Shown here one piece after another: positions 52,849 to 61,698 of a stretch of DNA of 64,000 bases. The stretch is from Oscillospiraceae bacterium (GTDB lineage Bacteria > Bacillota > Clostridia > Christensenellales > Aristaeellaceae): positions 34,870 to 98,869 of the forward strand of contig JAIRSO010000018.1 in assembly GCA_031255415.1 (NCBI GenBank), in the 5' to 3' direction. The notes below the pieces were generated by a model, which saw only the letters and a list, made by a program, of their open reading frames with translations, had not been told where the DNA came from and ran no database searches. The position numbers and the translations under genes were made by a program. Numbering within the stretch: the first letter of the stretch is position 1; every line of letters begins with the position of its first letter.

Positions 52849-53564
52849 GCCAGCGCCTCCTTATCGAACACGGGGCCTTCGACGCATACGCGTTTGCCTC
52901 CGGTCAGAGTCATGCATGTACAGCCCCGGCACAGTCCCACGCCGCAAGCCATGCGCGTTTCCAGGCTCAGCTGTCCGGGCAGTCCGCACTGGCGCTTCAC
53001 CGCGCGGAGCATGCCCTCCGGACCGCACGCGTAGAATCGATCTCGATCAGCCGACGCTTCATCGAGGCGATCCGTTACGCGTTCGCCTTCGGACTCCAGC
53101 GTGACCATGACGCGGCAGTCCAGCGCGCGCAGTTCGTCAGCCAGAATGATATCGCAGCGAGACGCGAACCCCAGCAGAGCTACCGGCTTTATGCCGATTC
53201 CAATGAAACGTTTAGCCAGCGCGTATAATGGAGGCGCGCCCACTCCGCCGCCGATCAACAGCGGCGCGCGGCTGATGGTCTCGTCGAAGCCGTTGCCCAG
53301 GCCAAGGATCACGTCCAGCGAGTGCCCGGGTCGCGCGCCAGCCAGCGCGCGCGTGCCTTCGCCCACGACCTTATACAGTATGACGAACCCCTCGTCGTCC
53401 CAATCCGCGACGGAGAACGGGCGGCGCAGGTACACCCCGTCTATACGGATATCGGCGAATTGTCCGGCGCGGGCGAGCGCCCGCGTCGATCCCTCGAGCC
53501 GGAGCCTGTACACGCCGCGCGCTACGGATTCGTTGCTGATTACATTATACAATCCTTGACGCAC
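52842..53564 (-). CDS. pyrK: Dihydroorotate dehydrogenase electron-transfer subunit
   Basis: 240 residues from a GTG, 9 bases after GGGAGG. FAD/NAD-binding ferredoxin-reductase fold (LRRPFSVADW, GGGVGAPPLYALAKR) and a [2Fe-2S] site with four cysteines in ACGVGLCRGCTC and the later RVC. Delivers electrons from PyrD to NAD. Three bases after pyrC. Confidence 0.95.
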   Translation of the reverse strand: MRQGLYNVISNESVARGVYRLRLEGSTRALARAGQFADIRIDGVYLRRPFSVADWDDEGFVILYKVVGEGTRALAGARPGHSLDVILGLGNGFDETISRAPLLIGGGVGAPPLYALAKRFIGIGIKPVALLGFASRCDIILADELRALDCRVMVTLESEGERVTDRLDEASADRDRFYACGPEGMLRAVKRQCGLPGQLSLETRMACGVGLCRGCTCMTLTGGKRVCVEGPVFDKEALAW

Positions 53565-53567
53565 GGT

Positions 53568-54779
53568 TCAGCGCCTCCCGTCCCAAACGATCCGGCCTTG
53601 CGATATCGTCGTCACGGCGCGGCCTTGCACCCGCCAGCCGTCGAACGGGGTGCTTCGCCCCTTCGACGCGAATGTATTCGAGTCTATAGTATAAGGCGTT
53701 GATATATCAAGGACGGTTATATCCGCTGTTGAACCGGCGCGTATATCCGCCGGCTCGTCCAGCAGAGCGCGCGGCGCGGCGGTCAGCGTCCACAGCAGAC
53801 GCTCAATCGATATCAATCCAGCCATGACCAATTTAGTATACAGCGCGGGGAACGCCGTCTCCAGTCCGACTATACCTCTGGCGGCTCTCGCGAACCCTCC
53901 GGACTTCTCGAGCGGCGAGTGCGGGGCGTGATCCGTTGCGATCATATCTATCGTGCCGTCGCGCAGACCCTCGATCAACGCGGCCTGATCCTCTCGCGAT
54001 CGTATAGGCGGGTTCATCACGAATCGACCGTCGTCCAGCGTATCCTCATCGTTTAAGCACAGGTAATGCGGCGCGGTCTCGCACGTGACGGGCAGACCCT
54101 CCGACTTCGCGCGGCGAATCAAATCGACCGTCTCGCGGCATGACGCGTGCTGGACATGATACTTGCATCCAGTTTCTTTGACCAGAAGCAAGTCGCGCTC
54201 GACCTGCCGCCACTCGCTTGCCGCGCCTTGCAGGGTATCGTCCTCGCAGTGCGCGGCTATGGGTTTATTGAGCGCTCCCGCGCGGAGCATAGCCTCGCGC
54301 ATCAGCGATCCTGACTGCACGCCCTTGCCGTCGTCGGAGTATGCCGCGACGTATGGCGCGAGAGACTCCATGTCGGAGAGGGTTTGTCCGTTCTCGCCGC
54401 GCGAGATCGCGCCGAACGCGCGGACGCGGACGGACGCGCCGCGATCGTAAACTGCCAGCGATTGCATTAGATGATCGAGCGAGTCGGGCACGGGGTTGAC
54501 GTTGGGCATCGCGGCGACGATCGTGTATCCTCCGCGCGCGGCAGCCTCCGTGCCGGACGCGACGGTTTCCTTATATGAGAATCCAGGCTCCCTAAGATGC
54601 GCGTGCGCATCCGCGAAGCCTGGCGATATAACGAGGCACGAGCAATCGATAACGTTATCCATCCCGGATCGAGGGAGCGCCGCGCCAACCTCGGCTATCC
54701 GGTTCGCCTCGATGATAACGTCCTCGCGGCGCAGCCGTCCGTCCCGATATACATCCGCGCCCGTGAGCATCGTCCGCAT
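53568..54779 (-). CDS. pyrC: Dihydroorotase
   Basis: 403 residues, GGAGG 6 bases before the ATG. Zinc amidohydrolase cyclising carbamoyl aspartate. Metal ligands in DAHAHLREPG, then HCEDDTLQG, HVQHASC and the catalytic Asp in ATDHAPHS. Length and motifs fit the class I (PyrC of Gram-positives, about 430 residues) rather than the E. coli type. First gene of pyrC-pyrK-pyrD-dnaX. Confidence 0.96.
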   Translation of the reverse strand: MRTMLTGADVYRDGRLRREDVIIEANRIAEVGAALPRSGMDNVIDCSCLVISPGFADAHAHLREPGFSYKETVASGTEAAARGGYTIVAAMPNVNPVPDSLDHLMQSLAVYDRGASVRVRAFGAISRGENGQTLSDMESLAPYVAAYSDDGKGVQSGSLMREAMLRAGALNKPIAAHCEDDTLQGAASEWRQVERDLLLVKETGCKYHVQHASCRETVDLIRRAKSEGLPVTCETAPHYLCLNDEDTLDDGRFVMNPPIRSREDQAALIEGLRDGTIDMIATDHAPHSPLEKSGGFARAARGIVGLETAFPALYTKLVMAGLISIERLLWTLTAAPRALLDEPADIRAGSTADITVLDISTPYTIDSNTFASKGRSTPFDGWRVQGRAVTTISQGRIVWDGRR

Positions 54780-54793
54780 GCCGCGCCTCCGTT

Positions 54794-54816
54794 CCGCCGT
54801 GAGTCCTTCGCGGCGG
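54794..54816 (-). promoter_or_regulatory. Hairpin at the 5' end of the pyrC transcript
   Basis: Minus strand CCGCCG (54816-54811) and CGGCGG (54799-54794) around an 11-base loop, ending 3 bases before the Shine-Dalgarno. An alternative pairing joins GCCGCG (54814-54809) with CGCGGC just before the ATG and would enclose the ribosome site. The transcription start predicted from the -10 falls inside the first arm. Confidence 0.4.
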
Positions 54817-54817
54817 T

Positions 54818-54846
54818 ATTATACCGGATGGACGGTGGGATGTCAA
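54818..54846 (-). promoter_or_regulatory. Consensus sigma-A promoter of pyrC operon
   Basis: TTGACA (54846-54841), 17 bases, TATAAT (54823-54818): perfect in both boxes and spacing, the strongest promoter in the window. Leader about 32 bases, too short for a PyrR attenuator. Confidence 0.88.
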
Positions 54847-54870
54847 ATAAGGCGCGCCCTTTAGTAACCC

Positions 54871-56307
54871 CTACTCCCCTTCCTCTCTCCAGGCCGGAGG
54901 CCAATATGGATACCCCGGAGCCTGCCAGCCGGGCATGCCCCAGAACATCGGCGGCCACGCCTGCGATGGATCGGGTTGAGGCGCAGGCTCCCGCGTCGGC
55001 TGCTGCCGAGCGGACGCGGCGGATCGAGCCGGCCTGCCGGATGCATTGTCTATTACATATGAAGGAACAGCCCCGCGCGGAGCCGGCGCGGGGAATGGAT
55101 CAAAACTGACCGGCACATCCGCTTCGCACGGAGGATCGACGCTCTCGCCATGGAAACCATCGGCGCGCGCCTGCGGATCGTCGTCGCCTACGCGTCGATT
55201 ATAGTACATCGCCTTCGGCCCGTCGATGAATAGATTATCGCCGCTTAACAGCATATCTTCGCGCGCGACGCAGCCGCTCATCGATACGCGCGCGGACGGC
55301 GACTGCGGCGAGGTATACCTGGATTGGTTGCTGCCCAGTATACGGTGCACGAATCGCAGCCCCTGTATTACTTCGCTGTAAACCGCGTTATCATGGAACG
55401 CCGCGTGCGACTGGGATATGAATCCCACTATGCCGCCGATAAACTCCCCGGTAAGCGCGCCCGACGGAGCCGCGCCGCTGACGTTCCCATAACACACGTT
55501 CCCGATGAACAGTATGTCTGGCTCGGCAGCCATGCACGACGATCCGGCCTCGCCCGTTATCCCGCCGACGAACCAGCGCTGTCCCGTCACGCAGCCGTAA
55601 TTTGTATTCCCGTCGATAAGCGCGCGCTGTCCGGCCTCGCTGACGCCGACGGTGCCGCATATGCCGCCCGCGCGCGTACTGCCGATGATATCCGCGCGGT
55701 TGACGTTGCCCATCAGCGTGCAGTTGGTCGCGGCGGCTGCGACTCCTCCCGCGCGTTCCGCGCCGAATAGATCTTCGCACGCGTTGACCGTCGCGTCCGC
55801 GGCGTTCTCGCTGGACTCGATCGTGGAGTTTGCGGCGGTGGCGACCAGGCCGCCGCACGCCGCGCCCGTCCTGTCGGGATCGTAGGCATAGGTGATCGTT
55901 GCGTGGTTGCGGCATCTGCGCATCACCGAATCCGCCAGATGCCCGCATAGCCCGGCGAAGTAGCCGCTCGAGCCGCGCACGCTTCCGTAGCATACGCAGT
56001 CCTCGATGCGCGCCTCGCTGGCTACGCGAATCAGCCCGCCTGTATACGCGGCGTGGCCGCCAGCGTCGGAGCGGCTGGCGGTATCCAGCGCGACGGACAG
56101 CGTCAGGCGGTCTACGACCGCGCGGGAGCATCCGCCCAGCAGCGGCTCCGTCAGGCCGCGCACGGCGTAGCCGTTGCCGTGGATGATTATATCGTCGGCG
56201 TCCACGGTTTTCCATGGCCGTGTCAGCGTGATATTGCTGGCTAGCGAATACTCCTGCCCGCTGTGGATATTCGCTAGTTCCTGCTCCGTGCGGATGATGA
56301 CCGGCAC
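54871..56307 (-). CDS. Beta-helix protein with GLUG-like repeats, probably spore coat
   Basis: 478 residues from a GTG, 5 bases after GGGGGAG. Residues 1-350 are repeats of short beta strands with GG(L/I)xG turns (GGLVATAANS, GGICGTVG, GGITGEAG, GGIVGFIS) like GLUG motifs, with many N-x-x-Y-G-x-V steps, suggesting a right-handed parallel beta-helix. The last 80 residues are Pro/Gln-rich and end in an aromatic stretch (PPMFWGMPGWQAPGYPYWPP). GLUG proteins are normally secreted adhesins or IgA-type peptidases, but this one has no signal peptide. The sigma-E-like promoter just upstream points to synthesis in the mother cell, hence coat assembly from the inside. Function otherwise unknown. Confidence 0.75.
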   Translation of the reverse strand: MPVIIRTEQELANIHSGQEYSLASNITLTRPWKTVDADDIIIHGNGYAVRGLTEPLLGGCSRAVVDRLTLSVALDTASRSDAGGHAAYTGGLIRVASEARIEDCVCYGSVRGSSGYFAGLCGHLADSVMRRCRNHATITYAYDPDRTGAACGGLVATAANSTIESSENAADATVNACEDLFGAERAGGVAAAATNCTLMGNVNRADIIGSTRAGGICGTVGVSEAGQRALIDGNTNYGCVTGQRWFVGGITGEAGSSCMAAEPDILFIGNVCYGNVSGAAPSGALTGEFIGGIVGFISQSHAAFHDNAVYSEVIQGLRFVHRILGSNQSRYTSPQSPSARVSMSGCVAREDMLLSGDNLFIDGPKAMYYNRRVGDDDPQARADGFHGESVDPPCEADVPVSFDPFPAPAPRGAVPSYVIDNASGRPARSAASARQQPTREPAPQPDPSQAWPPMFWGMPGWQAPGYPYWPPAWREEGE

Positions 56308-56339
56308 AGGCGCTCCCCCCTTACGTATTCTGCCGGAAC

Positions 56340-56369
56340 AGTTTATGCGCGCGTATAGGACAAATATAC
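56340..56369 (-). promoter_or_regulatory. Sigma-E-like sporulation promoter
   Basis: Minus strand GTATATT (56369-56363), 15 bases, CATAAACT (56347-56340). The -35 fits KMATATT completely; the -10 differs from CATACAMT at one base. It lies 33 bases before the GTG of the beta-helix protein. Confidence 0.7.
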
Positions 56370-56440
56370 GCGGTACGCATCACAGGCCGAGCCTGGGCAT
56401 ATAGTCGATTACGATCCAGCATTCGAGGGAGGGATCACGC

Positions 56441-57400
56441 ATGTCCAACGAGTTCACGACGAGCCGGACGGCGCGCCTAAACGATAGCCGCGCGAATACG
56501 TTTGTCAGCGCCGCCGCGATAAGGCCGGGGTTCCAGCCGGCTCCAGCCGCCAGGCCCCGGTTCTCATGGGGACTAGGCCGATCGGTCAAACACAATAAGA
56601 AGAAGCCCGCGAAGGCCGAACCGCTGCCCGAAGCGGCGCCCGCGCGTTACGCGACGACGTTCACCGCGAAGAGCCGGGAGGAACCGGCCGCGATGGACGG
56701 CGTAACGCGGCTGTCCGCGCGCGTAACGCCCAACTCGCTTACGATGTACTCCGCCGGGGAATATGGTAAACGCGCGTCCAAAGGCCGCGCGCCCGAACCC
56801 GGCGCGAACCGCCGCGCCGACGAGGACATAAAGCCGTTGAGGTTTGGCGAGCGGATGCTGCGCAACACGGCGGTATGCGTGGCGGTGCTGTTGTGCGCGC
56901 TGGCGATAAAGACGGTTGACGCGCCGATAGCGCGCACGGTCTCGGCGGAACTGCGCGACTGGGTGACGATGGATCTCGACGAGAGCCTGGGCAGTCTGAA
57001 GTTTGTGCAGAATCTTTTGCCCGAGGCGGCGCTGGTGTTCTGGCACATCGGGACGCGGCAGACGTTCTCTCAGCCCAGCCAGGCCGCGCTGTCGCACGGC
57101 TGGAACGAGAGCGAGCCTTATCTCGCGTACGCGTCCGAGACGCAGAACCCTGTATACGCCGCAGCGTCGGGCGAGGTCGCCGCGATAACGTATCTGGAGG
57201 ATAATGAGATCACCGTAAGGCTTCGCCACGACGACGGCATGGAGACCGTATACGGGAACCTCGCCTCATGCACGGTGCGGGAGGGCGATTTGATAGCGGT
57301 CGGGGACGTGATAGGCGCGAGCGGCACTTTGTATTTTGAGATACGCGGCGAGGGCCGATCCATGAACCCCGCTCCGCTGATGGCAGAGCGCCAGCCGTGA
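56441..57400 (+). CDS. spoIVFA: SpoIVFA-like inactive M23 peptidase
   Basis: 319 residues, GGGAGG 8 bases before the ATG. A long charged N-terminus (1-140), one membrane segment (CVAVLLCALAIKTV, near 150-170) and an outer LytM/M23 fold (VYAAASGEVAAITY, GMETVYGNLASC, EGDLIAVGDVIG, LYFEIRGEG). The zinc ligands of active M23 enzymes are missing (the usual HLHFE reads TLYFE). This architecture is that of SpoIVFA, which holds the membrane protease SpoIVFB in the forespore-mother cell complex. The overlap with the M50 protease gene (GTGA) makes the identity likely. A weak sigma-E-like pair GCATCAC and CATATAGT lies at 56377-56405. Confidence 0.82.
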   Translation: MSNEFTTSRTARLNDSRANTFVSAAAIRPGFQPAPAARPRFSWGLGRSVKHNKKKPAKAEPLPEAAPARYATTFTAKSREEPAAMDGVTRLSARVTPNSLTMYSAGEYGKRASKGRAPEPGANRRADEDIKPLRFGERMLRNTAVCVAVLLCALAIKTVDAPIARTVSAELRDWVTMDLDESLGSLKFVQNLLPEAALVFWHIGTRQTFSQPSQAALSHGWNESEPYLAYASETQNPVYAAASGEVAAITYLEDNEITVRLRHDDGMETVYGNLASCTVREGDLIAVGDVIGASGTLYFEIRGEGRSMNPAPLMAERQP

Positions 57401-58404
57401 GTTTTTTGAGCAAGGCAGTGCGCCTGGGCAGCGTCGGCGGCGTGGATATCAAGATGCACGCCGCGTTTCCGGTGCTTCTTGTAAGCTGCGTACTGTTGGG
57501 GCAGTGGCCCGTGATGCGCGTGATGCTGCTGGCGTTATGCCTGCACGAGTGCGCGCACGCTCTTGCCGCGATGGCGCTGGGCATGCGCGTCGCGTCGATG
57601 GAGATAACGCCGTTCGGCGGGATCGCGCGCGTTGACGGGTTGGGGCACGCCGCGCCGTGGCAGGAGATTGTCGTCGCGCTGGCTGGTCCCGCGTCGAATC
57701 TGCTGATGGCTATGGCGGCTGGATTCGGCGCGCAGACGGGGTTATGGCCTGGCGAGGCCGTGGCGCTGTTCGTCAGGTGTAATCTCGCGCTGATGCTGTG
57801 CAACCTGCTGCCCGCGCTGCCGCTGGACGGAGGGCGCGCGGTGCGGGCGATAGCCTCCGGCGCGCTGGGATGGAGGCGCGCGACGAGGCTGTTCTCTTGG
57901 TTCGGGGCGGCGCTGGGCGCCGGGTTGATGGCTGTCGGCGTATACGAGGCCGTCAACCGCAGGATCAATCCGACGTTCTTTATGACCGGGGCGTACCTTG
58001 TATACGCCGCGCTGGACGAGAGGAACGCGTCAACGTCGTGGATAGCGAAAGGGTTGAGCGGGCGCGCGTCGCAGTTTGCGGCGGCGAGGGTGGTTCCGGC
58101 GAGATGGTTCGCGGCGAGCGCCGATACCCCGGTGAGCAAACTCCCGGCGAGGATATCTCAGCGAGGGTACACGATGGTGGTCGCTCTCGATCCGGTCGGC
58201 ATGAAGCCGCTGGGAACCGTTCACGAAAGCGAACTGCTTGCCGCGATGATGGACGATCAGCGCCTGACCGTCGGCGAGTTGATCAAGCGCAGGGAGCCTG
58301 CCGCGCTGGACGTGACCGCGACGGCGCGCGACGCTGTGTGGCGCGTAGCGCGCGAGGGGAACGGGATGATAAACCCCGCGCGTTATATGTTCGGCGACGG
58401 ATGA
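57397..58404 (+). CDS. spoIVFB: SpoIVFB-like site-2 protease (M50)
   Basis: 335 residues from a GTG overlapping the previous stop. Intramembrane metalloprotease: zinc motif HECAH at 50-54 and the third ligand Asp144 in LLPALPLDGGR, positions close to those of B. subtilis SpoIVFB. Six or so membrane segments, then a C-terminal CBS-like domain (RISQRGYTMVVALDP, LGTVHESELLAAM). It should cut the pro-sequence from pro-sigma-K in the mother cell. The sigK gene is not in the window. Confidence 0.87.
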   Translation: MSFLSKAVRLGSVGGVDIKMHAAFPVLLVSCVLLGQWPVMRVMLLALCLHECAHALAAMALGMRVASMEITPFGGIARVDGLGHAAPWQEIVVALAGPASNLLMAMAAGFGAQTGLWPGEAVALFVRCNLALMLCNLLPALPLDGGRAVRAIASGALGWRRATRLFSWFGAALGAGLMAVGVYEAVNRRINPTFFMTGAYLVYAALDERNASTSWIAKGLSGRASQFAAARVVPARWFAASADTPVSKLPARISQRGYTMVVALDPVGMKPLGTVHESELLAAMMDDQRLTVGELIKRREPAALDVTATARDAVWRVAREGNGMINPARYMFGDG

Positions 58405-58468
58405 TTGAGGATGGTTCATGATGGTAATCGATATCGCGCGCGAGCGGGTTCGCGGAAAGGATCGTTTT

Positions 58469-59128
58469 ATGAAAATGGTTTTGTTGGTACTGGTTTTGGC
58501 TGTCGGATTGATTGGGCTGGCGGGATGCACGACCGGGGAGAATCCGCCGGAGCCGTCGGCTTCGCCTGAAGCGTCGCCGGAAGCAGCGCGGAATCCGCCC
58601 GTGCGATCGGTGTATACGGGCGTAGCCGAGAGCATCGAGCAGGATAAGGTTTCCATCAAGGAGACGGGCAGCGATACGGTAACGATCGTGGTCACGGTGT
58701 CGGACGATACGTACATCCTTGACGGGCAGACGGGAGACGCGAAGGCGATCGACTCGATTAAGGCGGGGGAGGCTGTGGCGGCTGTGACCAAGCCTGTATC
58801 CGCGCAGAGCATGCCGCCGCAATCGCCCGGGCTGGTGATATTTGTTAATCTACCGACGGAGGGTTTGCCGCCGACGTATGCCATCGTCAAGGAGGTATCG
58901 ACGGACGAGGAGAATCAGACGTGGCTGGTGACGGATGAGGACGTTAACTGGAGGATATCGGCTGAAACGCCGCTGACGCCGTATAAGGCCGGAGCGCCGA
59001 TTACGATGGATCAACTCAAGCCGGGTATGCAAGTGGTGGGCTGGTACTCGACCACGACAAGGAGTATGCCTGCGCAAGCGTCGCCGGAGAAGATATTGGT
59101 GCTCCCGGCAGTGGCGGAGGGGCAGTAA
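58469..59128 (+). CDS. Small lipoprotein, unknown function
   Basis: 219 residues from the ATG at 58469, 7 bases after GGAAAGGA. Signal peptide with lipobox GLAGC, then a Pro/Ser/Glu linker and two similar beta-rich segments: VSIKETGSDTVTIVVTVSDDTYI with IKAGEAVAAVT, and a later DVNWRISAETPLTPY with LKPGMQVVGWYSTT. The duplicated pattern looks like an OB- or DUF5666-type fold. Membrane-anchored outside. Follows spoIVFB by 64 bases on the same strand; a sporulation role is possible but unsupported. Confidence 0.75.
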   Translation: MKMVLLVLVLAVGLIGLAGCTTGENPPEPSASPEASPEAARNPPVRSVYTGVAESIEQDKVSIKETGSDTVTIVVTVSDDTYILDGQTGDAKAIDSIKAGEAVAAVTKPVSAQSMPPQSPGLVIFVNLPTEGLPPTYAIVKEVSTDEENQTWLVTDEDVNWRISAETPLTPYKAGAPITMDQLKPGMQVVGWYSTTTRSMPAQASPEKILVLPAVAEGQ

Positions 59129-59138
59129 GGGATTAGAA

Positions 59139-59281
59139 CGCCCCCTCTGTCGCTTCGGGCTTCTTCTCTAAGAACGCCCCTCTGTCGCTTCGGGCTTCTT
59201 CCCTAGGAGCGCCCCCTCTGTCGCTTCGGGCTTCTTCCCTAGGAGCGCCCCCTCTGTCGCTTCGCGACATCTCCCCCTAGG
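59139..59281 (+). repeat. Four tandem copies of a 36-bp hairpin repeat
   Basis: CGCCCC(C)TCTGTCGCTTCG recurs at 59139, 59175, 59210 and 59246, with GGGCTTCTTCCCTAGGAG-like linkers in the first three. Immediately downstream of the lipoprotein gene. No coding potential. Confidence 0.85.
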
Positions 59282-59399
59282 AGGGCGACAAGGGGAGGCT
59301 GATTTCTACTATGCCGTATCAGGCAGGGTGACGGAGTAGGAACGCAAGCCCCCTTGTCGCCCCCTTAGGGGGAGATGTCGCGAAGCGACAGAGGGGGCG
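59246..59399. repeat. Imperfect 52-bp inverted repeat between convergent genes
   Basis: 59246-59299 (CGCCCCCTCTGTCGCTTCGC and on) is matched in reverse complement by 59348-59399 with only a few differences, around a 48-base centre. Beyond the right arm, further inverted copies of the GAAGCGACAGAG core run to about 59500. The whole could form a long hairpin in either transcript and act as a bidirectional terminator between the lipoprotein gene and tex. Confidence 0.85.
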
Positions 59400-59507
59400 T
59401 TCTCATCCCGAAGCGACAGAGGGAGAGTTCCTAGGGGAGAAGCCCGAAGCGACAGCGGTAACGTTCTCATCCCGAAGCGGCAGAGCGGGCATTCCCAAAA
59501 GAGACGC

Positions 59508-61673
59508 CTATACCGTTGGAGGCTGTGTTATCTCCCCCACCATCGTCAACGATATCTTCCCGCGTTCCTTATCAACGCCGCTTACCCATACCTTTACGGT
59601 ATCCCCCACGGAGACAACCTCCCCGGGATGCCTGACATACCGATTCGACATCTTCGATACGTGAACTAAACCGTCCTGCTTCACACCCACGTCCACAAAC
59701 GCGCCAAAGTCCACCACATTGCGCACCGTTCCGGTCAACTCCATGCCCGGGATCAGATCATCTATTGAGCGTATGCCGCGGCTGAATACTACCGGGGGCG
59801 CGTCGTCTCGCGGATCGCGTCCGGGCTTGGCTATCTCTGCCGCTATGTCCGTTAACGTGGGCAAACCAATCCCAATATCAGCCGCCACCTCGGATAAGCC
59901 GCCGACGCGCCGCGCTATGTCCGGTATCCCCCCTCGCGTCAAATCCTCCGGTTTTACGCCCGCGCGCTTTAACAACTCTATCGCGGCAGGATAACTCTCG
60001 GGATGGACGCTGGTCGCGTCCAGAGGGTTATCGCCGCGCTCTATGCGCAGGAACCCGGCGCATTGCCCGAATGCCTTCTCGCCCAGTTTGGGTACCTTCA
60101 TTAACTGCTTACGATTGGTGAACGCGCCGTTTTCATCGCGGTATGATACGATGTTACGCGCCAGCGCCGGACCGATCCCCGCGACGTATCCCAGCAGGCT
60201 GGCGCTGGCTGTGTTAAGGTTTACGCCCACGCGGTTGACGACGTTCTCCACCGCGTCCGCCAGCGCCCGCTCCAGCGCGCCTTGGTTGAGATCGTGCTGA
60301 TACTGCCCGACCCCGATCGATTTGGGCGGTATCTTCACCAGTTCGGCTAGAGGATCCTGCAGACGGCGACCCAGGCTCATCGCGCCGCGAACCGTAACGT
60401 CCAGGTCGGGGTATTCCTCGCTGGCCAGCTTCGACGCGGAGTATACCGACGCGCCAGCCTCGTTCACTATAGTGTACTGTATCGGCAGTCCCGACCGCTC
60501 GATGAACCCCGCGACAGCCTCCTCCGTCTCGCGGCTGCCCGTGCCGTTGCCGATAGCTATGATGTTGATGTCATAACGCTTCGCGAGCCGCTCCAGCGCC
60601 GCGAACGCGCCTTCAAGGTCGGATCGCGGCGGGGTGGGATAAATCGTCGTGAAGTCGAGCAGTTTGCCATGCTCGTCCAGCGCGGCGACTTTGCATCCGG
60701 TGCGATACCCGGGATCGATCGCCACGACGCGCGCGCCTCGCACCGGACGGCCTTGCAGCAGGTTCTCCGTGTTTTTCGCGAATACTCGTATCGCGTCGGT
60801 CTCCGCGCGCTCGGTGAGTTCGGCGCGGATATCCCGCTCCAGCGACGGCGCGATCAGCCGCTTGTAACCGTCGTCCAGCGCGGATTTGATCAGGTCGGCA
60901 TACGCTCCGCCGCCCTTGATCACGCGCCGCTCCAGTATCCCGACGGCAATCTCGGAGTCAAGCCGGAGTTTGACGCGCAGCTTGCCCTCCTTCTCGCCCC
61001 GGTTGACCGCCAGTACGCGATGGTTGGGTATCCTGCCGATCGGCTCGGAGTAATCGTAATACGTCTCGTAGACGGTCTTATCCCGCGCGTCTACCGCTGT
61101 GCTCACGATACCGCCGCGCCTACGCGTGAAGTCGCGCAGTACGGCGGCGTGTTCAGCGTCGTCTGCGGTGTTCTCGGCGATGATATCCAGCGCGCCATGC
61201 AGCGCTGACTCCGCGTCGCCGAAACCCATCTGCGGATTGATATATCCTGCGGCGATATCCAGCGGTTCGCCGCGCGCGGCGTTTTGTGTTATAATGATAT
61301 CGGCAAGAGGCTCAAGTCCCGCGTCGCGCGCCTTGGACGCGCGGGTGGCGCGCTTCTTGCGGTACGGCCTGTATAGATCTTCCACCCTCTGCGCGGTCGG
61401 CGCGGACTCTATCGCCGCCTGTAATGCCGGCGTGAGCTTCCCCTGTTCGCCGACGAGGCGCAGCACCTCGGCCTTGCGCGATTCCAAACCGCGCAGGCGC
61501 GTGAGCCTCTCGTCTAGATCGCGCAGCGTTACGTCATCCATGCCCCCGGTCGCTTCCTTGCGGTACCTGGCGATGAACGGGATGGTGTTCCCGCCGTCTA
61601 TCAGCGCGACGACGGACGATATCCGAGCCTCCGGCAGATTGAGCTGCGCCGCTAGCGCGGCCTGGATGTTCAT
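59508..61673 (-). CDS. tex: Tex-family RNA-binding transcription accessory protein
   Basis: 721 residues from the ATG at 61673, GGGAG 6 bases upstream. N-terminal helical Tex domain (ISSVVALIDGGNTIPFIARYRKEATGGMDD), YqgF/RNase H-like domain (VVAIDPGYRTGCKVAALD), helix-hairpin-helix pair (VNLNTASASLLGYVAGIGPALARNI) and C-terminal S1 domain (LTGTVRNVVDFGAFVDVGVKQDGLVH). Complete, usual length. Binds nucleic acid near RNA polymerase and ribosomes. It follows the VOC gene by 25 bases. Confidence 0.95.
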   Translation of the reverse strand: MNIQAALAAQLNLPEARISSVVALIDGGNTIPFIARYRKEATGGMDDVTLRDLDERLTRLRGLESRKAEVLRLVGEQGKLTPALQAAIESAPTAQRVEDLYRPYRKKRATRASKARDAGLEPLADIIITQNAARGEPLDIAAGYINPQMGFGDAESALHGALDIIAENTADDAEHAAVLRDFTRRRGGIVSTAVDARDKTVYETYYDYSEPIGRIPNHRVLAVNRGEKEGKLRVKLRLDSEIAVGILERRVIKGGGAYADLIKSALDDGYKRLIAPSLERDIRAELTERAETDAIRVFAKNTENLLQGRPVRGARVVAIDPGYRTGCKVAALDEHGKLLDFTTIYPTPPRSDLEGAFAALERLAKRYDINIIAIGNGTGSRETEEAVAGFIERSGLPIQYTIVNEAGASVYSASKLASEEYPDLDVTVRGAMSLGRRLQDPLAELVKIPPKSIGVGQYQHDLNQGALERALADAVENVVNRVGVNLNTASASLLGYVAGIGPALARNIVSYRDENGAFTNRKQLMKVPKLGEKAFGQCAGFLRIERGDNPLDATSVHPESYPAAIELLKRAGVKPEDLTRGGIPDIARRVGGLSEVAADIGIGLPTLTDIAAEIAKPGRDPRDDAPPVVFSRGIRSIDDLIPGMELTGTVRNVVDFGAFVDVGVKQDGLVHVSKMSNRYVRHPGEVVSVGDTVKVWVSGVDKERGKISLTMVGEITQPPTV

Positions 61674-61698
61674 CGCGGGCTCCCGGCGGAGCGGATCG

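Noticed and set aside
54780..54870. PyrR-type attenuator before pyrC
   Set aside because: Leader too short and no terminator/antiterminator pair.
56377..56405. Sigma-E promoter for spoIVFA
   Set aside because: GCATCAC with CATATAGT matches only 4 of 7 and 6 of 8; noted in the gene entry but too weak to list.
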